Assembly (NCBI RefSeq): GCF_021018805.1
Contig: NC_086283.1
Location: forward strand, 17,884,162-17,948,161
From: Prinia subflava
Lineage: Eukaryota > Chordata > Aves > Passeriformes > Cisticolidae
Reading direction: 5' to 3'
DNA: 64,000 nucleotides
Positions 36,493-48,149 of this stretch are shown piece by piece. Each line of letters starts with the position of its first letter. The stretch's first letter is position 1. A program made the position numbers and the translations under genes. Under the pieces are notes generated by a model. It saw only the letters and a list, made by a program, of their open reading frames with translations. It ran no database searches and was not told the origin of the DNA.

Positions 36493-36542
<50 letters not shown>
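36493..36542. repeat. Compound (GT)3(AT)22 microsatellite
   Basis: Three GT units run directly into about 22 perfect AT units. The short frames on both strands across it are incidental. Confidence 0.97.
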
Positions 36543-36546
<4 letters not shown>

Positions 36547-37600
36547 CTGGACCAGGTAAAAACTTTTCCTTTCCTGCATATGCACAAGAAAAAAGAAGAA
36601 AAAAATCTTTTAAACTGACTCATTCTTGAAACAAACATAAGGCTTCCATGAGCAGTAACAGTCTAGTCAAAGGAGTTCTTGAACCTTAAAACATATCTTC
36701 CTGTTTTAAATAATCAGTAAGCCTATGGCAAGGTCTGATCTTTTTGTCTTCTGAATTTGCTGCTTCCATTCTAACACCTTTATAAACAGAGTAACAGCAC
36801 AAAGCCAAGCAGTGGTGCCAGTACTATCTATTCTACACTAACATGTAGCCTATCAAGAAAATAACCCCCAAATGTAGAATATGACAGATAATCAGCCATG
36901 ATTTTGGTTTAAGCTTTTGCTTCAGGAAAAAGGCAAAGGAACATGGCAAAAGCCATCACTAGACAAGACTGAGATTCTTCCCCCCAGTTCACAAATTCTA
37001 GTTATCTAAGGAGCATGAAGGAAAGATAAAATCAAGAGAAAACACCGTGGATGGCCAGCAAGGAATGGCAGCTGCCCAAATCCCATCTTACCTGCAGGTA
37101 CCCATCATATCACCCAAATAAATTTGGGTGCTGTGAGTATGGAATGTGAGAGGGAAGGGGTGACTACAGCAGGAGCAGGGAGCCTTCACAAACACAAACC
37201 ACAGAGCATAAGTCACAGACTTCAAGACTGGAAAGGTCTCAAGGACTAATGAAGTGGGAGTAAACAGGAACTCTGCATTGCTGAAAAAGTAGTCATCAAA
37301 ATTAGGGAGCAAATGAAACACTCTGGAATGGTTGGCAATTACCATGGCTTACAAATGAGAAGTGATACTCAATCACAGAAAGCAGCAGCCGAAGCCCAGA
37401 TATTGTAATTGCAGGAAAAGATAATCATGTGTATAATAAAGTAACAAAGAAAATTGTGGTAACCAGGAGATCAGAAAGGATTCTGCAAGGGATAATACAA
37501 AAGAGAGAGTAATACAGAATAATTTCAGAGACCAAAATAAGGAAGCTGGAGAGAAAGAATGGTGAGGGAGTAGGAGGGATTTTATAACATGCTGGATAAA
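36543..37600. other. Unique DNA, plus strand purine-rich
   Basis: The part at 36,880-37,600 is A/G-rich on the plus strand, like 24,470-25,090, without a tandem unit. A 9-bp inverted repeat sits at 37,111-37,130. No gene is recognised. Confidence 0.45.
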
Positions 37601-37681
37601 GTGGGGGGTGGGGTTTTTTTGGTGGGTTTTTTTTTGTTTGTTTGTTTTTGGTTTTGTTGTTGTTGTTTTGATTTTTTTTTT
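37601..37681. repeat. G/T-rich simple repeat
   Basis: A mixture of G-runs, T-runs, (TTTG)n and (TTG)n units over 81 bp. The early GTGGGGGGTGGGG part holds closely spaced G-runs. Confidence 0.9.
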
Positions 37682-39129
37682 AGACCAAGCTAATTAGACA
37701 CTGAATAGTCATCTAAAACAAAGGTTAAGCATCAGCTGTTACGACAGAAGAGAGCACTCAAGGTGAACCTATCGCAGATTTCAAAGCTGCAGTAAAAAAT
37801 AAAAAGAAGATGATGGAAGACTGGCTTAAAATTTTAAGGACAGAAATAGCACATGAAGTGACAATTTCTCCTGTGGTTTTGTTATTGTTAGGAACAAGTG
37901 GTATGCATACAAATCATAAAGTATATTTTTGAAGCACTTTTAGAAAGAATGTATCACGGTGCAGTAGGTTACAGTTAATGGAAATATTCTAATTATTGAA
38001 TATATGTGAAAATAACATCGATACAGAAGACTTATCTTGTAAAATGTACTTGGGTTGCTTTTCTGCTTGTTATGACATGATTCTTGGAAATGTGATTGCA
38101 AGCAAATATTCTTGTTTATGCAGACCAGGACCCACATGCCTCAGCTCCAAAGCAGAAGGGGAAATGGGTCCTACATGAAAAATAATTGCTCTGGGTAACA
38201 CTTCATCCCATACATCATAATCCTTTAGTTTGCAATCACTACTCTTCCAAAACTGAAAAATTTGGATCTTTATGTAATCTTATGATAAGTCTGGGTGTGT
38301 TGAAAAGTCTTGGTGGAAACTCAGTCCTGTACAAACACCAGAGACAAAATCCAGTTTAAACATTTGTGTGATCCCCCCAAAACCTCACCCCAGTCTCTGC
38401 TCAGGCTTTGGGCAGTGTCACTTTGTAAAAGGTGTCTTTATCAACCTCTACAATCGCACCGCTCTGCTTTGGGCTCGTTCCTGATATCCACAGCAGGGCT
38501 ACCTCACTGCTTCTTTTTATCTCTTTTGCTCAAATACAACAGCATTCAATGAATTTATACTGTATGTATTTATTAGAAACATCTGCACTTCTAAAACACT
38601 ATAAAGACTTTCAAAGTATCCTATAAAAATAAGCAAAAGCATCATCAAGTTCATGGAGATTGTCTGTATGTTTTAAATTTTTTTTCACTATTTCTTCTAA
38701 GGAATCATTTCACTAAGTGTAAAAGAAATCTATGTAGAAATAATTCATGTTATCTGAACACATACTAGTCATTGAAATGCAACTTATCTTTATTTTGAGA
38801 GCCTAAATGGACTTCAGATGTTCTTTCTTTGATATGTTGTAAGGTAATACATTTCTGCTACAAGAATTATGTACTCCATACTTCTCACTATGCGTATATA
38901 GTTTTGTATATTTTTTCCCCTAGGAATATTTAACGAGATTTTTTGGTTTGTTTTCTTTTTGTGTTGTGTTTGGGTTTTTTGAAGTGGGAGTTATATTTTA
39001 CAGTACCATAGCAAAATCCAGGCTAGATGCAGACTGGAACAGTGGCTGATCCAAACTCCTGTTCATAGGATGGTGAGCCATGGGATCAGCCCAGATCACC
39101 CAACACTTCACCCACTCATGTCATGAAAA
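37682..39129. other. Unique non-coding DNA
   Basis: AT-rich. No gene or clear repeat is recognised, although 39,030-39,129 may be the highly diverged start of the antisense CR1 that follows. Confidence 0.5.
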
Positions 39130-39415
39130 CCGCTCAAGATGGAGGCTCTCCAACCTCTCTGTGCAGGCTGTTTCTATGTTTGACTGTTCCAGGAGTAAAA
39201 AAAAAAAAAAAAAAAAAAAAGAAAAAGAAAGTAATTAATGTCAAAAAGATTTTGCTTCCACCCAGCAAGAGCTGCTCTGCCCACTGTCTCTCATCCTCCT
39301 ACTGCGGCACTGACGGCACCCACAGGCACTGGCAGGATGCTTGTAGCCCCTCTGTGCCTTCCCTGCCTTCTCCAGCCTAAACATGCCCCCAGCTCTACCG
39401 AGTTCACCTGGGGCA
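39130..39415 (-). mobile_element. Antisense CR1 LINE fragment, diverged
   Basis: Read on the plus strand it shows the usual antisense CR1 order. CTCCAACCTCTCTGTGCAGG is followed by the AGTAAA block (expanded here into a long A-run), then CCACTGTCTCTCATCCT, and CCTTCTCCAGCCTAAACA with CCCAGCTCTACCGAG. Matches are weak between these anchors, so the copy is old. The 24-A run at 39,197-39,220 sits exactly at the AGTAAAG position. Confidence 0.6.
39197..39231. repeat. Poly(A) tract within CR1
   Basis: 24 uninterrupted A residues followed by GAAAAAGAAAG. It lies inside the antisense CR1, so it is an expansion and not a retroposon tail. Confidence 0.9.
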
Positions 39416-40712
39416 ATGAATTTTATTTGTCCTGGGCTTCTGCAGGGATGGGGGCCAAGCTGGGCACAGGTCCCTGGATGTGTCCGTCCCAGCAAGAGGT
39501 GGATGCTCCCTCTCCTCACCCTGACTGTGCTGCTGTCCCTGTGCCCAGGCTGCTGCCAGGCTGCGTTGCTGCCTCCAGCTCAGCTTGCTGCCAGCTGCTT
39601 TTTGGCAGAGCTGTTTTTCAGCAGAGCTGCCCCCCAGCCTGTATCACTGCCAGGGGCTCTTCCCTCCCTTTCCTCCTTCCCTCTGCGCTGCTCCTTGGTG
39701 GCCTTACAAGGTTCCTCCTGCCCATTCTCCCAGCCTGGTCTCTGAAGAGCAGCACCTCGGCCAATTCCCACACACTTGTGTCACTGAAAGCCTGACCAGA
39801 GGTTGGTATCATTAGCTACAGGAGACTGAACTGCCTGTTTGGTAGGACAAATAAAATTGCTATCTTAAATGGGTGATTCTACATGTGGAGTTTAATTGGA
39901 ATGACTGATACCTAATTTCACCTGCACAAGTACAAAAAACATATGAGGATTGGGACTGTCAAGTACAGATCTATGCTAAAATGTTTCCCCTAAAATGAAG
40001 GGCAGACCCTGAGTCCAATAGCTAACTCTTCTGCTGAAAGCATTCCAATTGATTCCAGAGTATTGCAAATACATGGCACTGAAGAAACACTGAGGGGAAA
40101 TCAGTCTCCTAATATCTGTAAGTGTGCAAAAACTTTCCAAATAGGGTAAAAGTATGTGAAAATATACAGCTAAGAATACAAAAGTTGATTATTTGCCTAT
40201 ATAAGCACTAGAAAACATGTTATGAGTGTAAACCACTAAGCAAACATATTTGAGGTGTGATACTCCAAGTGCAGTATTTCTGGAACAACAAATTTGGTGA
40301 AACCTGGAAAATGACTAGATACATAAAATATCAAGCTGCAGTGTAAGTTAAGTGACAGGTAAATTAAAGCACAACAGAACAAGGACACTGATTTGGTTCA
40401 AAATTCTATGTCTGCAGCAAGAATTACATAAATAAATTGGCAGACAGGAACAGACATTTCATACTGTAGATGACAGCAAAACCAGCAGAGAGTTATGAAA
40501 TTGTGAGTTGTTACTACAATTCTTGGAGACATCTTCTGACCTTCCTCAAACTGTTTGTACTGGGGAAAGCTCAGATGCAAACACCAGAACACTGGCCACA
40601 CAAAACTGAACAGTTTAGTTGTTTGTGGAACCTTTGGGGACTGCAGTCCGTGAGGACAAATAGTTAATTTCAAGCCTTGTGTCCCAGTTTGTGCCTCCAA
40701 GGGCTGTGCCTG
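39416..40712. other. GC-rich patch then unique AT-rich DNA
   Basis: The part at 39,416-39,790 is markedly GC-rich and gives overlapping frames in several phases (39,238-39,795, 185 codons; 39,383-39,745, 120 codons). Their alternate-frame openness and A/P/L/S composition suggest composition bias. The rest is ordinary AT-rich DNA ending with GCCTG, the left target-site copy of the next LTR. Confidence 0.45.
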
Positions 40713-41150
40713 TGATGTCTTGGGAAGACTGACTGGAAACAGAGAATAGATAGAGCTAGAGAATAATGTAGGTATTTATTGAAAGGCCTTTAGGGTACAC
40801 CTTGGGCAGGACAGGGCCTGGCCAGGGCTACACCCAAGGTGGACCCAAAATGGTCACAAAATGGCTGACCAGTCACGAGGTCTCACACTTTTCTAAGTTT
40901 TGGTCCATTTGCATTTTGGGGTTTAATTACAGCTTCAGGTTGTGAGGTCCCACCCTTCTTGTTCCTCCCTTCAGCCCACCCTTGTTTGTGCTTTTAGGCC
41001 TGAAAGTTGTCCTTGGTCTCCAGCAGGAGAAGGATTTGTTTTGTCTGCCTGCTCTGTGAAGAGAGCTTACTAGCACTTAATATGAGGCTCAGGTCTACAC
41101 CCCTGGCAGCACAGAATCTGAAAAACATGAAAGCTGAAACTTCAGGCCTC
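40713..41150 (-). mobile_element. Solo LTR, family A copy 1 (ERVL-like)
   Basis: A 438-bp LTR in minus orientation, aligning end to end with 44,121-44,548, 47,301-47,751 and 52,859-53,308. It is flanked by an exact 5-bp duplication GCCTG (40,708-40,712 and 41,151-41,155). A 5-bp duplication is typical of ERVL-type insertions. On the minus strand it carries the octamer ATGCAAAT (40,924-40,917) and the poly(A) signal AATAAA (40,780-40,775), and ends GACATCA. Its first bases are diverged (GAGGCC for TGATGCC). It shares the CATATTAAGTGCTAGTAAGC variant with the copy at 47,301. Confidence 0.9.
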
Positions 41151-41478
41151 GCCTGAACTGCCAGGACATCTCAGCTCTCTGACCTGTTGCCACTCACTCT
41201 GCTAAAGACTCACAAAGGCAGGCAGCAGGGTGCTGATGCATCCAGTTTGCTGTGCTGGCTCAGAGGTTGTTCCCAACAAGCCTCATTCCTGCAGAAGAGA
41301 CAGTTCTGACAGGAAATTGTGTGTGCTGAGCAGAAGATGAGCCAGTCTCCAGGCTGTAAATACGAAACTGACTTCACACTCAAGGGAATGGCCATTGCAG
41401 AAGAGTGTCACTGCTCCAGGACATCCCAGCTGCCTGTGCAAGAAGGACTGGAACAGCCAGCACTGGTGAAAGGGTTAT
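41151..41478. other. Unique non-coding DNA
   Basis: Short spacer between an LTR and a CR1 fragment. The frame at 41,319-41,597 runs into the CR1 and is not convincing. Confidence 0.5.
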
Positions 41479-41655
41479 CAAGCACTGGAACAGTGCCCAG
41501 GGCTGTGGGGGATTCACAATCCCCGAAGGGAGTTAAAGGAATGTACGTGTGGCAGCTGGGACATGGTTCAGAGGTGGGCTTGGCAGTGCTGGGTTAGTGG
41601 CTGGACTCCATGATCTCAGAAGTCTTTTCCAACTAAGTGATCCCATGACTCTTGC
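41479..41655 (+). mobile_element. CR1 LINE 3'-end fragment
   Basis: Anchors in order are AGCACTGGAACAGTGCCCAG, GGATTCACAATCCC, GGCAGTGCTGGGTTAGTGGC and TGGACTCCATGATCTCAG, then AGTCTTTTCCAACTAAGTGA. These fit the CR1 subtype whose 3' end reads as a promoter-distal 'tggacttgatgatcttggaggtc' pattern. It is 5'-truncated, with no coding part. Confidence 0.8.
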
Positions 41656-44120
41656 ATAAACAACTAATTTGAGGTTGTTAGCTGAGGAAAAAAAAAACCC
41701 AAGGAGTGGGAGGGGAAAAAAGAAGGAAAATGCATTTTGCTCCAGCATAATTGTCACAAATGTAATACTGCTGCTAAAAATGTCTGGAGAAACTTTCTAT
41801 AGGAATGGCCAGAGACAAGGAAATGATCAAGTCAGGATGTTTCAAACTGTCCTGTCATCAGGTGAGGCAAAATAATGCTGCATTTTTTCCCAGTCCAAAC
41901 TGTGTACACTGAAAATATCTTCATTAAAAGGGGCTTAACGTACAAGGTGTAATCTTATCCTGTAATAAACCAGGAATTTACTCACAGTCAATTATCCCAT
42001 ATAAGCTGGGGGCAGGTGGAGGGGGGAGGATGGAGCTCCCAGCTGAGTGCCAGTAATTTCTTAAATAGCTGAAACTCATTTGCTTGTTATAGTCCAAATA
42101 TCATTTAATTATCATAACAGTGCAGAACATGTGGCAGTTACTGACCAAAATCTCCAGTTTAATTCTCTGCAGCACAAACATGCCAGGTATAAACCAAGCG
42201 TGGATTTGACTTCTGAAAGATGCAGTATCTGCTGCTCTCTTCCTAGGATCCTGACGATTTTAGAGAACTTCTGTGAGCAATGACTTGAATAAAGATATCA
42301 GGAATTTGATACCTTGAAGAAGCAAACCTACTTTAAAAGGTAAATTCTGTGTGCCTTGCACATGCAGAACTCTTCTAGACAAGTTTCAAACGAGTCCTGC
42401 TGTTACTGCATCACACCGCTCTACTCACAGTAAGGAAAAAAGAAATGTAAACATAAAAGATCTTTAGAAAGTATCCTTCCTTAGAGATTTTTTTCCTCTT
42501 TATATTGCAATTCCTTTTTCTATTTCCACTAAGCCTGTGGTTTTTTGTTTTCTTTGGTGAGAGAAGTTTTAGGCTGATTGCTTCCAAGAATGCGAATAAT
42601 CACATATCACTGTCCACAGTACCTTGTATGAAGCTCTGCTGTACCTAACTGCATTACCTTTCCCAACATTTTAGATCAGAATAGCATGAAACTGCTGTTA
42701 CTCATGTCACATAGGTGAGTTCTTTAGTGAGATTGTATGGAACAGCTAGTGAAAAGTCACTATTATCTGAATCCAAATACACAAAATAATCCTAAGTGGT
42801 TGCCATTTTACTGATAGTCTGTGAGACATGATTGTGTCATTTACTGAATTCAGCCACTAAATGACAACACGAGCTGGAACTGTGCGAACAATTCTTTTCA
42901 GAGCCATATGTCTGCAAATTGTCTGAAAATTGCCAGCACAGTAGAGGGGGAGAGAAAAAACCAACAAAACAACAACACTAAAACCAAAAATCCTCCCAAA
43001 ACAAACAAGCAGTTGCTTTGAAAATCCAATTTGGAATAATACCACTCCACCCAACTCAAGTGACTTTCACTCTTCCCTCCAAATGCATACATGTGAATGG
43101 AGAAGGATGTGATTCAGGGAAATTGCACATGTAGCTGCAGATAGAACAAATAAAAGTCACAGAAAGTGACATTTCTTTGTGTGCTGTACATCAGTGTTAA
43201 TATGGGAGATCAAGATGACAGGACAAAATACAGCAAATATAGATACAGCAGCATCCGTGGAGAGATACAATCCTGTAATCCCCCCAGAGACTCCAGAATA
43301 CAGACATTATTTACACTGATTTGTAATAGAAAGTGGCTTGCTTTTGAAAGTAGAGGGGATTTTTTTCCCCAGCAAGCAAAGTATAAGCATTTGCTCAAAG
43401 CTAAACAAAACTTACGTGACAATTAGTTACTGGAACCTTGTGAGAGCCAAATCAGGCATGGAACAAGCAGGTGTGACTCACATGAAAGATTATGATGGAA
43501 TTTCACCTCATGACATTGTACCTCAAAGTCATGGAGAAGCTGAGCTGACAGGACTTTTCTCCAGAGGGCTTTATTCAGCACTGCACCCCCTTGGTTAAAC
43601 GGAAAGTTGCCACAAGACTTTAGGTTTACGCTGGTTTTGCTTGATGTGAACACAAACAATGCTGCAAACACAGGCTGGTCTGACCTTTCACTGAATTCCA
43701 ACTCAAAATGAGAGGCTGCTCAGATCATCCCTACCCACTCCTGGCTGTGGTCAGCCCCCTGCCAGGGTAATCAAGGATCCAGACAAAGACTTTATTCTTG
43801 GAGGCTTGGCTGCATTTTCCAACAACTTCACCTGGTCCAATAGAAGAAACAACCTCTCCTTTGGGATTTTGCTTTCCTCCTACCCTCAGGCACCAGTCAC
43901 ATCACCAGTGCCTCGCCAGACAGCAGCCACAGCACACCATAAATCTCAATTCCCCTTCTTTCCCCTTCCCTGCATCCCTGAGGTGCAGCTGGCCAGCTAG
44001 GCCATAGAAGAGGTTGTGCTCACCTGAAGAACCCTCTCAGAACATCACACAGCTACCACTGCCCCACAGAGGAGCTGTCAGGGGCTGCAAATCAGGGTAC
44101 AAGGGGTGGCAAGATCTGCA
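41656..44120. other. Unique non-coding DNA
   Basis: No gene is recognised. It holds an A-run at 41,689-41,698 and short frames without homology on both strands. Confidence 0.5.
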
Positions 44121-44548
44121 TGATGCCTTAAGTTTCAGCTTTCATGTTTTTCAGATTCTGTGCTGCCCAGGGGTGCAGTTCTGAGCCTCACATTCAGTGT
44201 CAGCCAGCTCTCTTCACAGAGCAGGCAGACAAAACAAATCCTTTTCCTGCTGCAGACCAAGGACAACTTTCAGTCCTAAAAGCACCAACAAGGGTGGGCT
44301 GAAGAGAGGAACAGGAAGGGTGGGACCTCACAACCTGAAGCTGTAATTGGACAGTTAAACCCCAAAATGCAAATGAACCAAAACTTAGAAAAGTGTGAGA
44401 CCTCGTGACCATTTGTCCATTTTGTGACCATTTTAGGTTCATGCTCTTGTGCTGCCCAAGGTGTACCCTAAAGGCCTTTCAATAAATACCTACTTTATTC
44501 TCTAGCTCTGTCCATTCTCTGTTCCAGGTCAGCCTTCCCAGGGCATCA
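44121..44548 (+). mobile_element. Solo LTR, family A copy 2 (ERVL-like)
   Basis: 428 bp, bounded by the inverted ends TGATGCC and GGCATCA. It has the octamer ATGCAAAT at 44,367-44,374 and AATAAA at 44,481-44,486, followed by the U5-like TTATTCTCTAGCTCTGTCC block. No clear target-site duplication is left. It shares the CACATTCAGTGTCAGCCAGC variant with the copy at 52,859, marking one subfamily. No retroviral interior adjoins it. Confidence 0.9.
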
Positions 44549-45364
44549 CTCTCATCCCACCTTAGCTATACATTATTTACAACTCCACAACAAAACACCA
44601 AATCAGAGCAAGATGTGGTCTTGCAAGATGAGTCTTACAAGTCTGTTACAGCAGGCAGGCAGGCATCAGTGAAACCCAGCCACCTTTGACATCCCATTCT
44701 TTCTGCCAGATGGGTTTGTACTGCTGTAGTTCTGATTCTGGAGCAGTTATTTTAAAGTGTTCAAGGGCAGGCAGCAGCCACTGTCACCCACGTGTCTGGG
44801 TTGTGACTTGTCACTTCAGACTGCTGGAGCACACAGAGGGGAGGCAGAAACAGAGCTGCCTGCTGCTGAGAAATGGCGTCTGTGAGTGCAGGAGCCTTTC
44901 TCTGAGGTGAGAAACGTACAAGGCTTTGCTTCCACCAGCCCTTGGAACAGCCTTGGCTGGATGATGTCCTGGTGGGCCAGCCCCAGCACAGTGCCCGGCA
45001 GCTCTGTCATCGCTCTGCGCCACTCCCACCACGCTCTGAGACCCCAAAGGCTCTGCAGCTCACAACAAACTGACAGCAGCAACAGCAGAAATGCCACAGA
45101 TGCTGCCTCAAAGACCTAAATCTCCAGTTCTTCAAGTGAAAACCATTCAGAGCTGCAGTTGGCTCTCAGTGCGTGCCAATCCCACTTTCGAGTAAAATCC
45201 ATGCTATCAGCTATTTTTTGGGACAAAGAATATCAGTCTTTCATCCTGATCTCAAAGCTCTCCCACTGTGTGGAACAGGGCCTCAGTTTAGCTCACTCCA
45301 GTGTGAAAAGCTGATCACAAAAATCACTGCTGAGTCAATTACCTGTCTTTTATTAGCGGGAGAT
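44549..45364. other. Unique non-coding DNA
   Basis: Somewhat GC-richer around 44,800-45,100 with overlapping short frames on both strands. No gene or repeat is recognised, and nothing retroviral, so the LTRs at 44.1 and 47.3 kb do not enclose a provirus. Confidence 0.5.
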
Positions 45365-45745
45365 TTTAAATAAATTTTAAATATTTAATTTGTGATATTT
45401 CTTGGTGGAAAGTGAAAAATGGAAAATATTGAGCACAATTATTAATTTGCATTGCACATACAATTATTTCTCTGTATTAGCACAGTCGTGACTGTTTGAG
45501 AAAACAAACTGTTAAGCTTGTACATGTGAAGATGCACAGGAAATATTTTAAATTCAACTTCCATGAGCTCATTTGAATTATTTGAGTTGTTCAAATATTA
45601 TTCAAGTTAGACTCATCTTATTGGCAACAGAAACAATGCCATGTGACTTATTATTTCAGATTCCTGCATCTAATCAGTGCAGCTGGAAAAGTGAATATTG
45701 AATTAACAATTGATCATTAATTCATGACAAATGGTACTGAATAAA
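45365..45745. promoter_or_regulatory. Candidate AT-rich conserved enhancer-like element
   Basis: Dense homeodomain/POU-like motifs occur in non-repetitive DNA. Examples are ATTATTAATTTGCATTGC with an exact ATTTGCAT octamer near 45,440-45,455, the palindrome ATGAGCTCAT near 45,565, AACAATTGATCATTAATTC near 45,706-45,724, and GCAGCTGG. It has no simple repeats or CpG remnants. Enhancer identity is inferred from motif clustering. Confidence 0.3.
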
Positions 45746-47300
45746 TCCACAGAGAAAACAACTGTGAACACTCATTCTTCTGGCAAGTGAACATTCACTC
45801 CTTTCTCCATCAGCTGATAGGGCCAAAATCTGCCTCATAAATTTTAGACTATAATTCAGCTCTAAGTTGCAGATTAATACTGATGAAGAAGCATTTCATT
45901 CTGACACTTCATTTTTCAGAAGGATGGGATCAAAAGCTTTTTGTAGGTCCTAGCACACAGATTTTTAAGACTTTAAAAAATTTACTTTTAATATATGGAG
46001 TACCTGATGCTCCCAAAGGATCAAAGTTTCTTTTCAGTTCACTTAATTCCATCAGCCTTGGTGAGCATTTCAGGGCGTGGCTCTTTTTTGTCTGTATAGC
46101 CAGAGCTCAGTGCTGCTCAGAGAGCTAAGCTGGCCTGCTGAAACCCACCCCTTCTGCCCCCAAACACTTAACCCTGCCCCTCTGACAGTTAGAATTTTGC
46201 AAGTTTAAATTACAATTTAAAATGTGTATCCTGATCAAATTTATCTTAATGAAACTCATTAGAAAATGAACAGCAGAGAACTCAGGGAGCAGCTGCCCCC
46301 ACCCACACAGCAGCACTGGGGAGCTGAGGCTGACACAGGGTGCTGACTTCTTCAGCTAAAAAAGTTACAGCTGGGAGAGAGCTTTGGAGTGGATCTTTTA
46401 TGAGATATCCATGATGTTTATTTTGGTATAAGATAGCCTTTTACTAGGTAGGTCACATTCATTCTTGATTAAAAGCATCCACATGGGAAATTATACACAG
46501 GGCTGCAGCAGTACAGCATCCCTGATACAGCTCCTCTGCTAAATCATTTCATTCAGACAAGCTGTACATTTATTTTCTCCATATAGAAGTCCTCTAAAAT
46601 CAATGCATTATCAAATTTACTTTGGGGGAGAGATAACCAGACTAACTGGTGATGGAGGAGAGTGTCTGAGCTAACACACTATAAGCACGGCACACTTTGC
46701 CAAAAATGGAGGTGTCTGGGGAACTTCACCTCCAAAGTACCTTTGCACCAGCACAGTGCAGGGAGAGCTGGGAGAAGGAAAAACAGAAGGGAACACACAG
46801 TTGTACACACAAGCACGAGAAGATATCTGGAATCCATTGTTCCCCTCTTAGCTGACAGCTAGTTGAAGCCAAATGTGCTCTGATACAGTTCCATTTGTAG
46901 GCTTTGGATGCCTTTGTTGGCAGGAGCCCTGCAAACACCAGCCGGTCATAATTAGAAGCACGAACTGGCTGGAATTGGGTTTGCCATTACCTTGCAGACA
47001 CTGCCATTCAGCAGGCACAATGGCTCAGTAACTTAATCATGGGCAGACTGGAGCTGTGGAATTACAGCCCTTCTTCCTCTGGCATTCTGCACTAAATGGA
47101 GATGCAAGTGCCTGGGATCGGGTCTGGCTTCAAGGAAGAAAAACAAGGCAAAGCTACGGGAACCTGCCCAAAGCTGTGCCAGGAACTGTAGAGTCCCAGG
47201 CAGAGGAACTGTGCCCTTTGTGAGATCTGGAACTCTGGTACCTGATGAACATCAGCTCAGAGGACAGACATGAATTAGGGCAAACTGGCCCCAATGATGT
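45746..47300. other. Unique non-coding DNA
   Basis: No gene, RNA or known transposon is recognised. Short frames such as 46,125-46,316 show no homology that I know. Confidence 0.5.
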
Positions 47301-47751
47301 TGATGCCTTAAGTTTCAGCTTTCATGTTTTTCAGATTCTGTGCTGCCTAGGGGTGCAGTTCTGAGCCTCATATTAAGTGCTAGTAAGCTCTCTTCACACA
47401 GTAATCCTTTTCCTGCTGGAGACCAAGGACAACTTGGTCTTCTATGCTTTCAGGCCTAAAAGCACCAACAAGGGTGGGCTGAAGGCAGGAACAAGAAGGG
47501 TGGGACCTTACAACCTGAAGCTGTAATTGCATAATTAAACCCAATATGCAAATGGACCAAAACTTGTAAAAGTGTGAGACCTCCTGACTGGTCAGCCATT
47601 TTTTTCTTACCATTTTGGGTCCACCTTGGTGTAGCCCTGGCCAAGCTCTTGTCATGCCCAATGTATACCCTTAAGGCCTTTAAATAAATATCCACCTTAT
47701 TCACTAGCTCTGTCCAGTCTCTGTTTCCAGGTCAGCCCTCCCAAGATATCA
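47301..47751 (+). mobile_element. Solo LTR, family A copy 3 (ERVL-like)
   Basis: 451 bp from TGATGCCTTAAG to GATATCA. Octamer ATGCAAAT at 47,546-47,553 and poly(A) signal AATAAA at 47,683-47,688. It lacks the CAGGCAGACAAAAC block present in the other full copies and has extra sequence (GGTCTTCTATGCTTT) after GACAACTT. Its first 70 bases are almost identical to those of the copy at 44,121. No clear target-site duplication. Confidence 0.9.
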
Positions 47752-47889
47752 GTGTCAGGCCACGGGACCACAAGGGAGTGCAGAGGTTTGCTGTTGGCTC
47801 AGCCTGTCTGCCCTGGCTTTGGGGTAACACAAGACTCTGTTATGGTGCTCATCATCACAGCAACCACCCCTGCTCCCACTGCATGAGGG
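47752..47889. other. Spacer between LTR and CR1
   Basis: GC-moderate sequence without recognised features. The upstream edge of the following CR1 is uncertain by tens of bases. Confidence 0.4.
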
Positions 47890-48149
47890 CTGGAGAGGGA
47901 CATCTGACAGAGGCATGGAGGGACAGGACACAGGGAATGGCTTGACACTGCCAGAGGGCAGGGCTGGATGGGACATCGGGGAGGAATTGTTCCCTGGGAG
48001 GGTGGGTGGGGAGGCCCTGGCACAGAGAAGCTGTGGCTGCCCCTGGATCCCTGGAAGTGTTCAAGGCCAGGCTGGAGCAATCTGGGACAGTGGGAGGGTG
48101 TCCCTGCCATGGCAGGGCATGGAATGAGAGGATCTTTAACGTCCTTTCC
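47890..48149 (+). mobile_element. CR1 LINE 3' region, part upstream of nested LTR
   Basis: Standard CR1 anchors occur in order: GAGGAATTGTTCCCTGGGAG, GAGGCCCTGGCACAGAGAAG, CTGTGGCTGCCCCTGGATCC, TGGAAGTGTTCAAGGCCAGG, GGTGTCCCTGCCATGGCAGG and GATCTTTAACGTCCTTTCC. It is cut at 48,149 by an LTR and resumes at 48,725. It is 5'-truncated and carries no coding region. Confidence 0.9.

Noticed and set aside
44121..47751. Reading the two plus-strand family A LTRs as the ends of one 3.6-kb provirus
   Set aside because: The DNA between them shows no primer site, polypurine tract or retroviral protein remnant. The two LTRs also belong to different subfamilies.
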